This document shows positions 34,079 to 45,600 of a DNA stretch of 49,939 bases, in pieces. This DNA comes from Parachlorella kessleri. Taxonomy: Eukaryota; Chlorophyta; Trebouxiophyceae; Chlorellales; Chlorellaceae. Position 1 is the stretch's first letter, and every line of letters begins with the position of its first letter. The position numbers and the translations under genes were made by a program. The DNA is taken from positions 1-49,939 of the forward strand of contig BBXU01000910.1 in assembly GCA_001598975.1 (NCBI GenBank), written 5' to 3'. Under the pieces are notes generated by a model. That model did not search any database. It saw nothing but the letters and a program-made list of their open reading frames with translations, and was not told where the DNA came from.

Positions 34079-35160
34079 CTAGACAGTGTTGAACTGAGGG
34101 CCTGTTGACGAAAGGGTTGCAAAAGAGGGCCCAGAGTTAACGAGCTCGGCTGTTAAGTTGTATTGCAGCGGTTCCTTAGATGTCTCCCGCTTCTGAGGCA
34201 GCATGGCAGCCACCTGCGTAGCAGACATGCACTTGCTGATTAGATTCTGGCTTGCTGCTGCGGCTGCTTGCCATTGGTCCGCAAAGACTACTAGCTAACA
34301 CTCAAGCATTTTTGTGAGCACCTGCTACCACATGTCCCAAAGCAAGGCCTCACCTCGCCACCAAAGTACAGGATCATGCACATGTTGCAAAGCATGCAGA
34401 GGATAGTTCCAACGAGGTTGGCGGCTGCAGAGTGCGCCAGAGCGCCATCATACTGGCTGAACGTCTGGTGGGCAATGTTGGCACCAACCATTTCCAGGGT
34501 GGTCACCATGGCCAGGAAAATCTGTTGCAAGGGTAAGCGCACCCGTGTTAGGAGCAGGACCGTATCTGCCATGTACTGGGTAGATGTGATGCAAGGGCAT
34601 GCCAGTGCGGTGATCATCAAGCAGTCAGACGACTCGGCCACCGACCTGCTTTGTGATCACCAACGAGTCCCGCCGGAAGCACTGGGCTGCACTGAGAAGT
34701 ACCAGGAGGAAGAACTGGAAGAACGTCTCCCACCAGATGAGACTGGTCGTGCTTGCGCTTGTGCAGCCATCCTCCACCACCCAATAGTCTGTTCCCCCGG
34801 TTGTCTTATCGAGAATATCGCTTACTTTTACTGTCACGGGACCATCTGCATATCAGCACAGCCAACCCCACTTGCTGCCGCTCGGCGCAGCCTTAACGCT
34901 GCTCTGACTGACCCTGGGCAGCTCTTGCTAGACCAGCAGGTGGTTGAACAAGCTTCTGGATTGGATTGACTCACATCCACCGCACTTGGCCTGCATCCCG
35001 GCAATCCCGCCTAGCTGAACAATCCACCTGCGAAACACAGACAAGAGTTATTTCCAGGGACCTTCTTACTTGTAGGCCACAGCAGGAGAGTCAGACTCGC
35101 TTACCCAACCCAACTAAAGGCAAACATAAGCGAATTGACGACAGCTCCAAAGCTGGGCAT
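34079..35160 (-). CDS. Unrecognised four-helix membrane protein
   Basis: Five exons keep frame and give 198 residues: 35160-35105, 35027-34975, 34830-34646, 34521-34354, 34213-34079. A TAG in frame 21 bases upstream supports the ATG. Four hydrophobic stretches are visible: residues about 5-30 (VVNSLMFAFSWVGWIVQL), 67-90 (SLIWWETFFQFFLLVLL), 99-115 (IFLAMVTTLEMVGANI) and 127-152 (ANLVGTILCMLCNMCMIL). A loop of about 35 residues between the first two contains an aromatic and acidic patch (DYWVVEDGCTS). The C-terminal 45 residues are polar. The layout is tetraspan or MARVEL-like, but no signature of tetraspanins, CASPs or synaptophysins could be confirmed, so no function is assigned. Its 3' end overlaps that of MED20. 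Confidence 0.7.
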
Positions 35161-36066
35161 CTTGCGTGGAGCGGCGGGCTATGCTGAGGAGTACAAGGCG
35201 AGCCGGGAGGCGAGATAGGTAAGTTTCAGCTGGAAAACAACCAATATTCACAGGGCTGCACCGCTTCTAGGCGAGCAAGGTCAAGAGCCCGGCGCTCTTA
35301 TGTGCACATCACGCAGCAGGCCCGCACGCGCGCCAGCCGTTGCAGTGGTCGTGTTCACACCTAGCAGAGATAACATGAGAGGGATTCCCTGAGCTCGCTC
35401 GGGCTTGGGCGGCTCTTTGGCTTGGACTGGGCGTAGTAACCCAACACAATCAGGGAGGGCCATGTAAAAGAGACTTGCCTGCATAACACGCATACTGTAG
35501 GAGGGGGGTACCGTCGCCTGTCGTGAAGTTTTAGCCGCGGGGTGATCCTGGTTGAGCTGCACCCAACTCCTTTCTGACAGCTGCTTACAGGGCAGTCACG
35601 AGCCACTTGGCTATCAGGAACCTCAGGCACAGGGCACTACTGACAGCCCTGCCAGATTCCAGTCAACCCTGTGCCTGACACTGCATTGTTACGGAGTAGA
35701 TGGGGGACGCGCCCGCGCGCGGCCCCTATTATACTGAGTATTGTTTTCGACCAAACGGAAAAAATAATCAGTCCAGCCGCCACTCTTTGGACCGTGCTCG
35801 CGAGCGGTGGGGCCGTTGTTGGGAGGTGTTGTTTCGGTGTTAGAAGGGCCCGGTCGTGAGCTCGGAGCATGCTGTATGTGGTTGAACATTAACAGCTGTG
35901 CAGCGAGCCCGGGCCCTTACTCGGACAGATGCTGACTCAGCTTTCGTCGGTGTTGGGCCAGCTTCTAACATCTACTCCGTTGGGCCATGCGCACCCGTGC
36001 GCAGGCCGAGAACACTTGTATAAACTTCTGGATGGCTACTTGCATCTAGGGTTCCCAAGCTGTACC

Positions 36067-36136
36067 AAGGGTGGCAGGTAATGCGATCAGAGAGGAGTTA
36101 CGGATATATTGGACTGACAGGGTTTGATGCATGCAG
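36067..36136 (+). repeat. Dispersed repeat copy 4 (intergenic)
   Basis: It starts aagggtggcaggtaatgcga and ends gggtttgatgcatgcag. It differs from the copy at 14415-14480 by only a few substitutions and an inserted 'atgc' near the end, which suggests fairly recent dispersal. Confidence 0.65.
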
Positions 36137-37425
36137 TTTTGCCCTGTACTGTACTGTACTGTCAAGACCGGCGTATATTACAAGCAAGGCTACCACACTT
36201 GCACGCTTGGGGTCGTTGGATCGCAAGAGACAGAAAGAGACGAATGCACGCGCACGCAAAGGGGCCAGGTTCATAGTAGGCACAAAACCAGCTGCGCAGC
36301 TAATCTTCTGTGGAGGTGCCAAAACTTGAACAGCAAAGAAATATTTTTCACTGCAGACAACGCCCGGTGTGATTAAATGTCAAGGCCTATGGAACACACC
36401 CAAGTGCACGCATTAATCAGTTGCCCAGGCCTAGCACGCCTTCCCTTCCCGCTCACAGTTTTAAGGAGCTGTAATATGGTGCTCAGAGAGAAACGCCAGA
36501 CGAGGACTGAGGAATTCTAATAAGGGCAACAACCGATTTCGAGGCATTATGCGGTATCTCATGGCTCTGCCTGGAAACAGCATTGCCTAGCAGCCTGCTA
36601 CTGCTCATGCACACTCCCGACGTATTCGACAGACGCAAGGGTTATTCGAGGCGCCGACAAAGCAAAACTGACATCAACATGTGCAAACAAATCGCGAGTG
36701 ATTCCAAACAGGGGCAAATGCAAAACCAATACTACGCGTAATGGCAGTGGCCGACCAAGTGTGAGCGAGTGACAGGCTGTCAACACTGCAGAATGTCCAG
36801 CAAGCCTTGCAACACTAGCAGAACTTGCCGGCGAAATTATCATAGGGACGAAATGCAAGCTCAAGTGCAGCAAGTTGTGTGGGGCGTCAGCAGCTTAAAA
36901 AACACGGCACCCCGCGGGGCTGTAGGAAGCGGGGAGAGAGTGGGAACGGTACATTCAAAACAGTTGGCCGCTCGGTTCACACACGCACACCATACATATA
37001 CACGCACGCACGCTAAGCAAGCAGGGAACGAGAAAAGAGGGGAACTAAATTGCAGGGATGCCGCAAGGGGCTATCATGGTGCCCTTGAGACCGGTACCCC
37101 CGACAGTGGGGCCAGGCAGCCAGCAAGCGCGCGCTCGGCAGGAGGAGTTAGTGGGGCGCGGCCAGCCCCTCCCCTGCCACGCGGCACCGCTGGCGCCAGC
37201 GTCCTCAAAAACCCTCAAGTGCTACCGGAAAGCGACAGGAGAGAAGTAAGTATAGATACCCATGCCTGCCACACATTGTTATAACGTTCTTCAAACCACC
37301 CGGGACCCCGATTGCAACCGCAGAATTCCTGAAACAAAGCGATATGAGACGCTACTACAACTAGCAGGAACCCTCGTCTTAGGTAGGTATCTTAAGAATC
37401 CAGGGCGGCCGAGGGGGGCAAGCCC

Positions 37426-37465
37426 ACTGCCAAGCCGGTAGAATAACTGCCAAGCCGGTAGAAGA
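37426..37465 (+). repeat. 20-bp tandem duplication
   Basis: actgccaagccggtagaata is followed directly by a copy differing at one base. It lies just beyond the stop codon of the KH-WW gene, in its likely 3' UTR. Confidence 0.7.
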
Positions 37466-37602
37466 GAGAGTGGGCGGCCCCGCGCCAGCATCGGGCCGGG
37501 CCAAACAGGCTGCAGTTCGCATGTTATCAGTTTGTCGGGAGCCGTTTTGGCTGGGAGAAATGCGCAATAAGTGCTCCAAAACTGCGTGGCACTGCCTGGT
37601 GC

Positions 37603-40600
37603 TCACTTGGCGGTGTTCTGCATGCCGTTGGCCCCCGTTGACCTGGGGGCGGGGGGAGTCAGCGTAGACTCGCCCGTCAGCTGGTTCACATAGTACACCA
37701 GGCCCTGGGCATCGGCCACCTGCAAGATTGGGGAGAGGCCAGGCACCAGGTAGTGGTTCAGGCCTTGACAGAAAACAAAGAGGTTAGCAGGAAAGCTTGC
37801 AAAGTAACCCATATAGAAGCTTGCAAAGTAACCCATATAGAAACCAACTACAAAGGCTCCCCAGACGCTTGCTGGCAGCATCCCGTTCCAGACTGAATGC
37901 GAACTGCCCTGCCTTACCCAAGCAGCACACAAGGGAGGGACGCAGCTCCCAGCCCCCAATCACTTCCAGGCAGGCTCCAACTGCCTAAGAAATCCCAGCT
38001 ACACACCTTGGACCAGCCCGGCGGCAGCTGGGAGGGTACAGGGCCCGTCTCGTTGGTACTCAGTCCGCCCATCTTGGTGGCCAACGCATCTTCGGCAGCC
38101 GGGCCTAGTCCGGTGCCAGCCATGGCACTGCCAATCGCGCCAAACCGCCCCAAGGGGGAGCTCTCCCCGCTGGTGGTGGACTTGAGTGAGGTGGCGGGGT
38201 TAGAAGCGGGGGTAAGCGATGTAGGCTTCAGGGGCGAGGTACGTCCGCTGCCTGCAACACCAGAAAGATAAGGTCAAACGCAATGGATAAAAAACCCAAT
38301 ATTGCCAATTAAAATCAGCACAAATGCCTGCGCACAACATCTCTCCTCGTCCCCTCCAGTCAACTCCCGTCATATATGTTTCATCCCTCCCAAAAATAGT
38401 GCCACCAACAGTATCAAGGCATTACACGCAATGGAAAGGGGTTCCTTGCCCCAATTTGACAAAAAGAGAACCCGACCCAGTCACCCACTCTGTCCCCGCT
38501 CCATGCAAGTTACACCCCACTTGCCCTCCGACACACCTGAGACAGGGGACGAGGCCGATGAGGGGGAGGTGCCCAAGAACGAGGCGGCCGCGTTGGTCCC
38601 CTGAAGCAGGCCCGTCAGCGTGGAAGCGGGCTGAGGGGGAGCGCTGCTTACTGGCACAGGCGGCGGGGTCATGCCCGGGCCTGGAGGGCTGCCAACTGAG
38701 CCGGCAGAGGAGATGGGGCGAGAGCTCATGGACTGCGGCCTGCCGCCGGCAGCCAGCATCGCGCTCAGCATGCCCTGGCTGGCGGCATAGGGCGACCCAA
38801 CTGGCGGTGAACCAGCGGGCACACCCTGCAGGCTGCCGGGGGTGCTCGTGCCGGCAGCGCCTGCCTGCGCAGCCATCATCAGCGCGGCCGAGGGCGGCAG
38901 GCCCTGAGGCGACGAAGACATGCCCTGCAGGCCCACACCAGCGTCGCCCACACCGCCCTGAGGCGCGCCGCCCAGCATGCTGGCCTGTGCCAACAGCGCC
39001 TGCAGGGTGGCCGGGTCCAGGCCTGAGAGGTCAGTGCCTGAAGGTAGCTGCGGGGCTTGGGGCGCCTGGGGCAGCTGCACACCGGGGCCAGGCTGCTGCA
39101 TTTGCGGCGCTGGCATCTGAGGGCCCCCTTGTCCGGCCAGCTGGCTGAGTAGCTGTGCAATGAGTGCATCTGCACAGGGAAACAAGGGTGGTGTGTAGAT
39201 GATCCTCGCAGTGTGCCTGGCAATGCCTTACCATCAAAGCTAATACAGTCGCACGTGATAGCTCTGGCTCTGCAGGTGGAGCTGCGCGGCTTGAATACAA
39301 GCTAGCTGGCTTTCACAACACAATATTCTGCTGTCCGAACGCAGGCGCAATGAGCCACTCACCATTGCCGCCCCCCGGCTGCTGCGGGGCGGGGGTGCAA
39401 ACTGTTGCATGCCAGAGGCAGCCTGGGGTGCGCCCCCCGTCTGTGCCAGTAGTGCAGCCAGTGCATCGGAAGGCAGACCTCCGCCAGGGGCTGCGGGGGG
39501 CCGCATGCCCGGTAGCGGGGGTGTCATGACACCAGACGGGGAGGTGCGCATGAGGGAGGCTGATAGTGTGTCTTCGGGGTTGTACACCTGCGGCGCAATA
39601 TGGAGCAGCCCGACGTTGGGGGCCAACAAGACAACAGTAGAAAGCCAGCTTCATGCCCGTGCAAGCAAGCACCTGCATTCTCAACCTAAGGCAGCTCACT
39701 CAAGTCAAGCTATGTGTCTCTGAACAGACAGTAGCTAGCACCAAAACCCTCACAACTTATGCAAAGAGCATTGCCTTGCGTAATCACGGCAGGCCAACCT
39801 ACGCACCTGGGATGGAGGTACGAAGCCGTAGCCCTGAACATAGACCGGCTGCGGCTGGCCAAACTGGGCCATACTGCCCTGGGTGCCAATAGCAATCTGC
39901 CGCAGCATCGCAAAGCCTTTGAAGGTGCCACGCACGATGTCATTTACCATAGACACCGCCAGCTGCAGGCTCTGCGGGCTGCCGGCTATTGTAACGCGGG
40001 TAGGATCGGTGGACTGGTCTATCTGCAGATGGCAGTTCACCAATACACAAAGATTTTAACCACGCGTTCACGAAGGCAACCCACCAATTCCAACAAAACT
40101 CATACATCTCAGAGCTGTGCCAACGGAGCAACAAAAGCCACCACTGACCACCCATGTTCAGCTGGCCAGTACAGCCCCATGTTCAACTGGCCAATAACAG
40201 CCCCTTACATAGCTCTCAATTATCCCCAACTGCCCACCTCCCTCGTTCCTTCCTAGCTCGCATGCAACCTTTCTGGAACCAGGAAGGTAACCCCTAACAC
40301 CAGGCCCAAGGTGCCAGCTTCACAATCTTTCAAGACTGAGCGGCCCACTGCCCTAGTGGGTTTGCAGAATTGCAAGCAACTCACCTGTATCATGGCGCCA
40401 GTGTACTGCTGCAGGGCTTTGATGGTCTCGCCGCCCTTGCCGATCACACGCCCCACCATCGACTTGGGGCACTCCACCACTGCTGTCTGCTTGGGCAGCA
40501 TCTTAGCCCCCAGTAGCTGCACCAGCTGCTGCAGCTGGGCCTGTTCCATACCGCCAGACGTGCCAAGGCTGGCAGGGGGTGGTGCTGGGGGATCAATGCC

Positions 40601-40648
40601 GTTATACTGCGCAAGCTGGTGGTTCAAACCCAGCGTGACGGCCTGCAT
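37603..40648 (-). CDS. KH and WW domain RNA-binding protein (CHLAMY1 C1-like)
   Basis: Six exons give 560 residues: 40648-40385, 40022-39807, 39587-39363, 39152-38537, 38251-38007, 37719-37603. A KH domain spans about residues 55-120, with the RNA-binding GxxG loop at 70-73 (VIGKGGETIK). A WW-type module closes the protein (residues 516-546: LPPGWSKVADAQGLVYYVNQ, then LTGESTLTPP). Its second signature tryptophan is replaced by leucine. Between them lies a long disordered stretch rich in G, P, Q, S and A. Combining KH and WW is characteristic of the C1 subunit of Chlamydomonas CHLAMY1, a clock-linked RNA-binding complex, but C1 has three KH domains and only one is seen here. A TGA directly precedes the chosen ATG; however, the ATG is followed by 'cag', so it could be part of an acceptor and the gene could begin further upstream. 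The exon 4 acceptor was chosen for frame; 39169 is stronger but breaks frame. Confidence 0.72.
37793..37840 (+). repeat. Perfect 24-bp tandem duplication in a KH-WW intron
   Basis: aagcttgcaaagtaacccat followed by atag occurs twice head to tail in the intron before the last exon. Confidence 0.8.
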
Positions 40649-41735
40649 TCAACTCGTAATGGTGTCGCCTATATAGCAGAGCCCACTGCGCCGGCCACAG
40701 CAGTCCTGCACCACAGGGGACACCAAAGGGAAACGCTGTGTGATGACATATACAACAAACACAACACCAGAGCCCAGCTGGCCACCCAGGACCGCACACA
40801 GAAGAAGGAGCTGGCTCACAACGCTACGGGTGCCGGCAGAGTAACGGCAGGGTAACGCCATGACGGCTCACCTGCTAGAACCTCCTCAAACTCCTACCTG
40901 CCACACGCCTTAACACCCGACACCGGAGCGGCTAGGACCTCACCAGCAGACTTAAACCCGCTCTGACAGACTATTGTCAGCCTAAGAAACTTTGAACCAA
41001 GGCCAGAACCCTCGGGAAGAGCAAGCGCGTCGAGGCCGCTGCCCCTCATCACTTACAAATACCGCTCTCCGGAACGTTTAGCCCAGCTCAGGAACAACTC
41101 CTTGGCACACGACACACACAAGCAAGGCCCAAAAGCCGCCAAACAGAAAAACATCAAAAACTACCTTGCGATGAGTAAGCCACAGGCTCAACGCGGACGG
41201 AGACCCTTTGCTACTGACAAAGCCTAACCTCTTCCAAGAGCCAACACGCTCCTACCTTGTCTGTGCAAGCTCCGGAGCAGCAAATGGTAGACGAGGTTGC
41301 GCTACTACACGTCCGTCAGCTTCCTCGCAGAGCCTTGAGGCTTGTACAGTATAATGAGAAGCAAAGGAAGGCAGGAAAGCAAACTGTATGTCGGTGTGAC
41401 GAAATGTTTTCCTGACAAGCCGGCACACGTCAGCTGACCCGGGAGAGGGGTCACACGCCCAAAGCCACATGCGCATGTGCATGCGTCCGGGCCTCCCAGG
41501 GGATCTGAACCGATGTGCACAGCCATGGTGTGATGCCTGGACCTCTGATATTACGATTAAGATTAACCTGACGAAGCCATGACTTTCCTTCTGTCTGCCT
41601 TTTATCCATCGGCGCTGGGTGCAAAAGCTTGCAAGCGACGATGCACGCCGTCTCGTAAGTTGCTAGCTTCAAGCCAAGGAGGCACCCTAGGTACGGCATA
41701 TATATATATATATAGCAAATGTCAAAGCCTTGGAT
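40649..41735. other. Divergent region between the KH-WW and deaminase genes
   Basis: This interval should contain both promoters. No second or third KH domain (no GxxG loop) is visible on the minus strand. A run of alternating TA lies at 41700-41714, about 20-35 bases upstream of the candidate deaminase ATG. No coding segment is recognised. Confidence 0.35.
41700..41714 (+). promoter_or_regulatory. (TA)n tract, possible TATA element of the deaminase gene
   Basis: About seven TA dinucleotides immediately upstream of the candidate first exon at 41736. It could act as a TATA box or simply be a microsatellite. Confidence 0.25.
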
Positions 41736-42443
41736 ATGTTCTTCGCTGGACGTAAAGGCTCTTCAGTTTCTGCCAGTTAGCTGCGCTGTTGGTATATGGC
41801 GTAGTGTGGTAGTAGTAGCCTGGTCACACAGCTGCACAACTCCCTACTGGGGACAAGACCTGCCCTACCTGGCCTGCGCCAAGTGTTAGGTTACCTAAAC
41901 CTAGCTTCACCAGCTAGGGAGAAGTTGGGCAGGTGGCAGAGCGGGTCCTACCGTCTGCGCCTCCCCGCAGGCGGAGCTGCCGGTGTGTCCAACCCAGCTG
42001 TGTCTGAGGCTGACCGGCAGTATATGCGACGGGCGCTGGAGCTGGCGGCAAGGGGGCTGGGGAAAACCTACCCCAACCCAGCTGTTGGCTGTGTTGTTGT
42101 GGCTGACAGCGGGGAGGTGGTGGGCGAGGGGTACCACCCCAAGGCAGGCCTGCCGCACGCAGAGGTGTACGCACTGCGTGCGGCAGGCCAGCGTGCTCGA
42201 GGGGCCACAGCGTACGTGACGCTTGAGCCCTGCAACCATTACGGTCGCACGCCGCCCTGCAGCCAAGCCCTGGTGGCAGCGGGCGTGCGAAGGGTAGTGG
42301 TGGGGGTGGGCGACCCCAACCCCCTGGTGGGCGGGAACGGGATTAAAACGTGCCAGGCTGCTGGAATTGAGGTGGCAGTAGGCTGTGAAGAGGAGGCATG
42401 CTATGAAATCAACCGGGAGTTTATGCAGCGCATGGGCGGATGA
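41736..42443 (+). CDS. Diaminohydroxyphosphoribosylaminopyrimidine deaminase (PyrD, deaminase domain only)
   Basis: The main exon (41971-42443) encodes the zinc-dependent deaminase of riboflavin synthesis, which deaminates the pyrimidine made by GTP cyclohydrolase II. The signature is complete: HAEVYAL (zinc histidine and catalytic glutamate), then LEPCNHYGRTPPC with both zinc cysteines. The fold starts at YMRRALELAARG and includes GKTYPNPAVGCV. The protein stops after NREFMQRMGG, where plant PyrD continues into a degenerate reductase-like domain. The upstream end is uncertain. The exon has a good acceptor (ctccccgcag), and a 16-base first exon at 41736-41751 (MFFAG plus one base, donor gtaaag) joins in the right phase, giving about 162 residues. 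That leaves no obvious transit peptide, although plant riboflavin enzymes are plastidic, so a different first exon is possible. Confidence 0.8.
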
Positions 42444-42482
42444 AAGACTGGGGCAGGGGGCGTACTGGTAACCAGCAGACAT

Positions 42483-42487
42483 TGTAA
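42483..42487 (+). terminator. Candidate poly(A) signal, deaminase gene
   Basis: TGTAA 40 bases after the deaminase stop. It leaves about 140 bases to the stop of the convergent JmjC gene. Confidence 0.45.
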
Positions 42488-42630
42488 GTTGAGGTGAGAC
42501 GCTGCCCCGTGGGAAGCGGGGCGCTTGGGGTATGACTCATCACTCTTGGTTGTTTCCGGCGCCCGAAAGGCGTGCGCACAGATAGACATATTAAGTGTCA
42601 TCCTGACAGTAAGCGTTAAAGTCTATCAAG

Positions 42631-45600
42631 TCAAGCAAATTGGGCATGCAGCACACCAAGCTCAGCCTTCAAGACACCTCGGAGCGCCTGCTCCGCAAAC
42701 TGCTGCTTTCTGCTCAGCATCACGGCCAGCAGGGCCTCCCTGTCGGCTCCGCACACGCTGTAGATGTGGTCGTAGAATGCGGCAAAGTTTTGGTGAGCCC
42801 CCTCCAGCCCTGCAGGAGGAGCAGGGGTATGGCAGGTGAGTAACCGCCGGCGTGTGATGATGGTGACATAGTTGAACACCTCTTTGGAAGCACTTAACTC
42901 CGGATTGTAGGGGGCAATGGGACCATCACAGCTGCAAGACCAATGACTCTTGCCAGCATGGTGATCATGGTGACAAGTGCCGTTGGTGGCGGGCCTGCCA
43001 TGTCTGCAAGCGGCGGCTAACAAAAGCAGGGATGCCTGCTTATTGACGCAGCTGGCACCCGCCACACTGCTGTCTGACCCCTTCCTGTCACTTGCATTTT
43101 CATCTTAACAGCAGCACAGAGAGGGCAGGGCAAGTCAAATCAAGCTCACAGCTGGAATCCCGTCCTGTACGTCCAGCTCAACTCTTACACCATAATCGCA
43201 CTACCTGCCACCCGTGCTAATCACAGCTGGAAGCCACACTGGGAAGCTCAAGCACCCCTGCCAGCAACCACCTGCGGGCAGCCGCAATGCCAGACTCTCC
43301 AAGCCCATCCGCCTCGCTAGCTGACACAGATGCCAACCAACAAGTGTGCTCCAAGACACCATCCCTGTGGCAGGCATCCAAACATCAGCATGCTCGCCAG
43401 CCGAGGCCACCGGGGTAGCAGGCCACTGCAGTCCCCGCACCACTTACCCAATTTGGCTGCCTCCTGCTCCTCTGCCTGCTCCAGCCTTGTCAGCAGCATC
43501 TCCCATGCTGCCGGGCTCAACCCCTCCAGAAGGAGCCACCGCAGCGCACTTGGAGCCTGCTCCCGCAGAGCCAGCAGCACCCGGGCAAGCCGCGGGCCGG
43601 TGGCGCTCGCTGTTAGCGGCTGGGAGGCCCCCACCGCTGGGGCCGGGGGTGCTGTTGCTGCCGCCGCTGTTGGCGGTGCTTGACAAGCGTCCACTGCCGG
43701 TACCGCTCCACTGCCACTGAAGCCGCGGCCCTGACCACCTGTGCCGCGGGGAGCACAGCTTGGTAACCGCGGCGCCTCTGTTGGATTGTCGCTCCCACTA
43801 CTCTGCCCTGCCAAGCTAGTGCCACCGGCTGAAGGCTGCACTGCTGGTGCTGCCTGCTGGTCGTGTCCGGCTGCCTGGGTTCTTGGAAGGTCATCAGATG
43901 GTCGCACTTGTGGCTCAGCTGCCAAGGCTGCGATCAGACCCTCGGCGACATGCTGTGCCTGCTGTGCATGCCCAGAAGCAAACCGCATGCGGCTCTGCTG
44001 TTGGCAGGCTGTATGGCCCTCCCAGGGCTCAGCATGCTGCCGCTTCCGCCCTCGCAGACTGACTGCACCTCCTTGCGGGGAAGCTTGCCCACCTTCACCC
44101 CTCCCACACTGACACTCCACACTGGCTGGCCCCGGTGCTGCCTCGCCCACCTTGCCCGGCGAGCTCTCTTTTCCTGCTGCAGCTACGGCTGCTAGGCTGA
44201 CGATTGCCTGGAGCGCCGCCTGCTCTGGAGCAGAGAGTCCCCCTGCCAGCCACCCCTCTGCCACAACACCGTCCCCAGCACCCTGCCCCTGGGACCGGCA
44301 CCCGGCATCAGCCTGCTGCCCCTCAACGGCATTATCATCATCATCATTAATATTAGGTGCATGCACTGGTGCAGGCGCGGTTGTGCCTGCCGCCCGAAGG
44401 CAAGCCGGCACAGCTGTGGGAGCCCGCGGGAGCGCCTGTGCGATCAGGGCTAGGTCTGCCGGCTCCACGGCTGCCAGCCGGCGCTGCTTCTCCTGCTCAA
44501 GCAGCGACTGCGCCAGGCGGCGGAAGTAGTACCTGCACCGGCAGCGGCGGTACTAGTTGTGCAGTGCCGCTTAGCATGGCTACCGGCGGCCCCTCACGGC
44601 CACTGGCCCTCCTGCTGGCCGGCATGCATGGACGAGGCTTTTATTACAGCAAGCCGCCAGAATCCCAGGCAAGGACCGGCAGCACTGTGTGTTACGAACT
44701 GACAATGTCAGGCATGGGAGCAGCACAACAGCTGTCGCTGCTTGAGGACAGCAGGAGCCGAGCTCCAGGGCAGCACCCCCACCTGTCCATGCAGCCGCCC
44801 ATGGCGCGGGCGAGGTCGGACTCCCACCAGAAGTTGACAGCCAGCGTGCCCTCCTCGCTCTCCACCTGGTGCCACCACCCCTCGGGGATGTACAGCCCAT
44901 CGCCTGGCTGCAGCAGGTCGGGGGAGGGTTGTCAGGAGGGGCAGACATGGGTAATGGTACTGCTACCTAGCCGCTGCTGGAGAGATGGAGGGCCAGATCA
45001 TTCTCGTATCTGGGAAACCTGGCTCTGAAAGAGGCTCACTGCCAGGAGGAGGCGTGCCAAGGGGACTTGCGAGCATAGCAGCATCAAGCTCAAAATCCGT
45101 GCAGAGCTTCAACTTGAGGGCTGCCACAATAATCAACCCGGCAGCAGCAGCCCGACCCCAGCAAGCCCACCCACCTGCAGTGAGAAGGTCTCCAGCAGCC
45201 CAGGGAGAGCCTTGCTCAAGGCTGGGAAGCGGTCCGTGTTGAGCGCCGCCAGGTCAGCCGGGCTGTGGTTGGCTGACTCGTGATAGATGGGCTGTGGGGC
45301 CAGGAGAGGCATGGCTGACGGCGGCACCAGGCGCACGGTTTTACAGCCCTGGGCGACTACTAGCAGGTTGGAGTAGGGGTCGTAGTGGAGGCTGGACTGG
45401 GACCGCCTGCGGGCAGTGGTCAGTCGCGGCTGGCTGGGTGAGGAGAAGCAGTTGGCGGCAGGAACTGGGCCAGTAGCTGGGTTGACTGGGTGGGCATGCA
45501 TGCCGAGAGCAAGCAGACAAGCGGGCACATGGTTCGTGACGGGGAAGCCTCCCAAGCAGCGATGCAGCCTCCCTGGCAACTTCCCTACATGCCTCTTGGT

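Larger units (their letters stand above)
35161..37602. other. Long gene-poor interval
   Basis: About 2.4 kb with no confident gene. It should include the promoter of the tetraspan gene and the 3' UTR of the KH-WW gene. It contains a dispersed repeat copy (36067-36136), a short gtact/tactg tandem run near 36145-36161, a TTACA at 36178-36182 that might end a very long KH-WW 3' UTR, and a 20-bp tandem duplication at 37426-37465. A minus-strand stretch near 35361-35490 (SLIVLGYYAQSKPKSRPS) looks vaguely protein-like but has no family match or partner exons. Confidence 0.35.

Noticed and set aside
36769..37284. 171-codon plus-strand frame and the 63-codon frame nested at 37058
   Set aside because: Both have compositions rich in R, P, A and G with no recognisable motif, and they lie in the likely 3' UTR of the KH-WW gene.
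38324..39148. 274-codon plus-strand frame opposite the KH-WW gene
   Set aside because: It is the antisense of the 616-base low-complexity exon. GC-rich G/P/Q-coding DNA leaves opposite frames open, and the minus-strand exon has proper splice phases.
44357..45028. 223-codon plus-strand frame
   Set aside because: It is antisense to the JmjC exons carrying the WWHQVES motif and the low-complexity extension.
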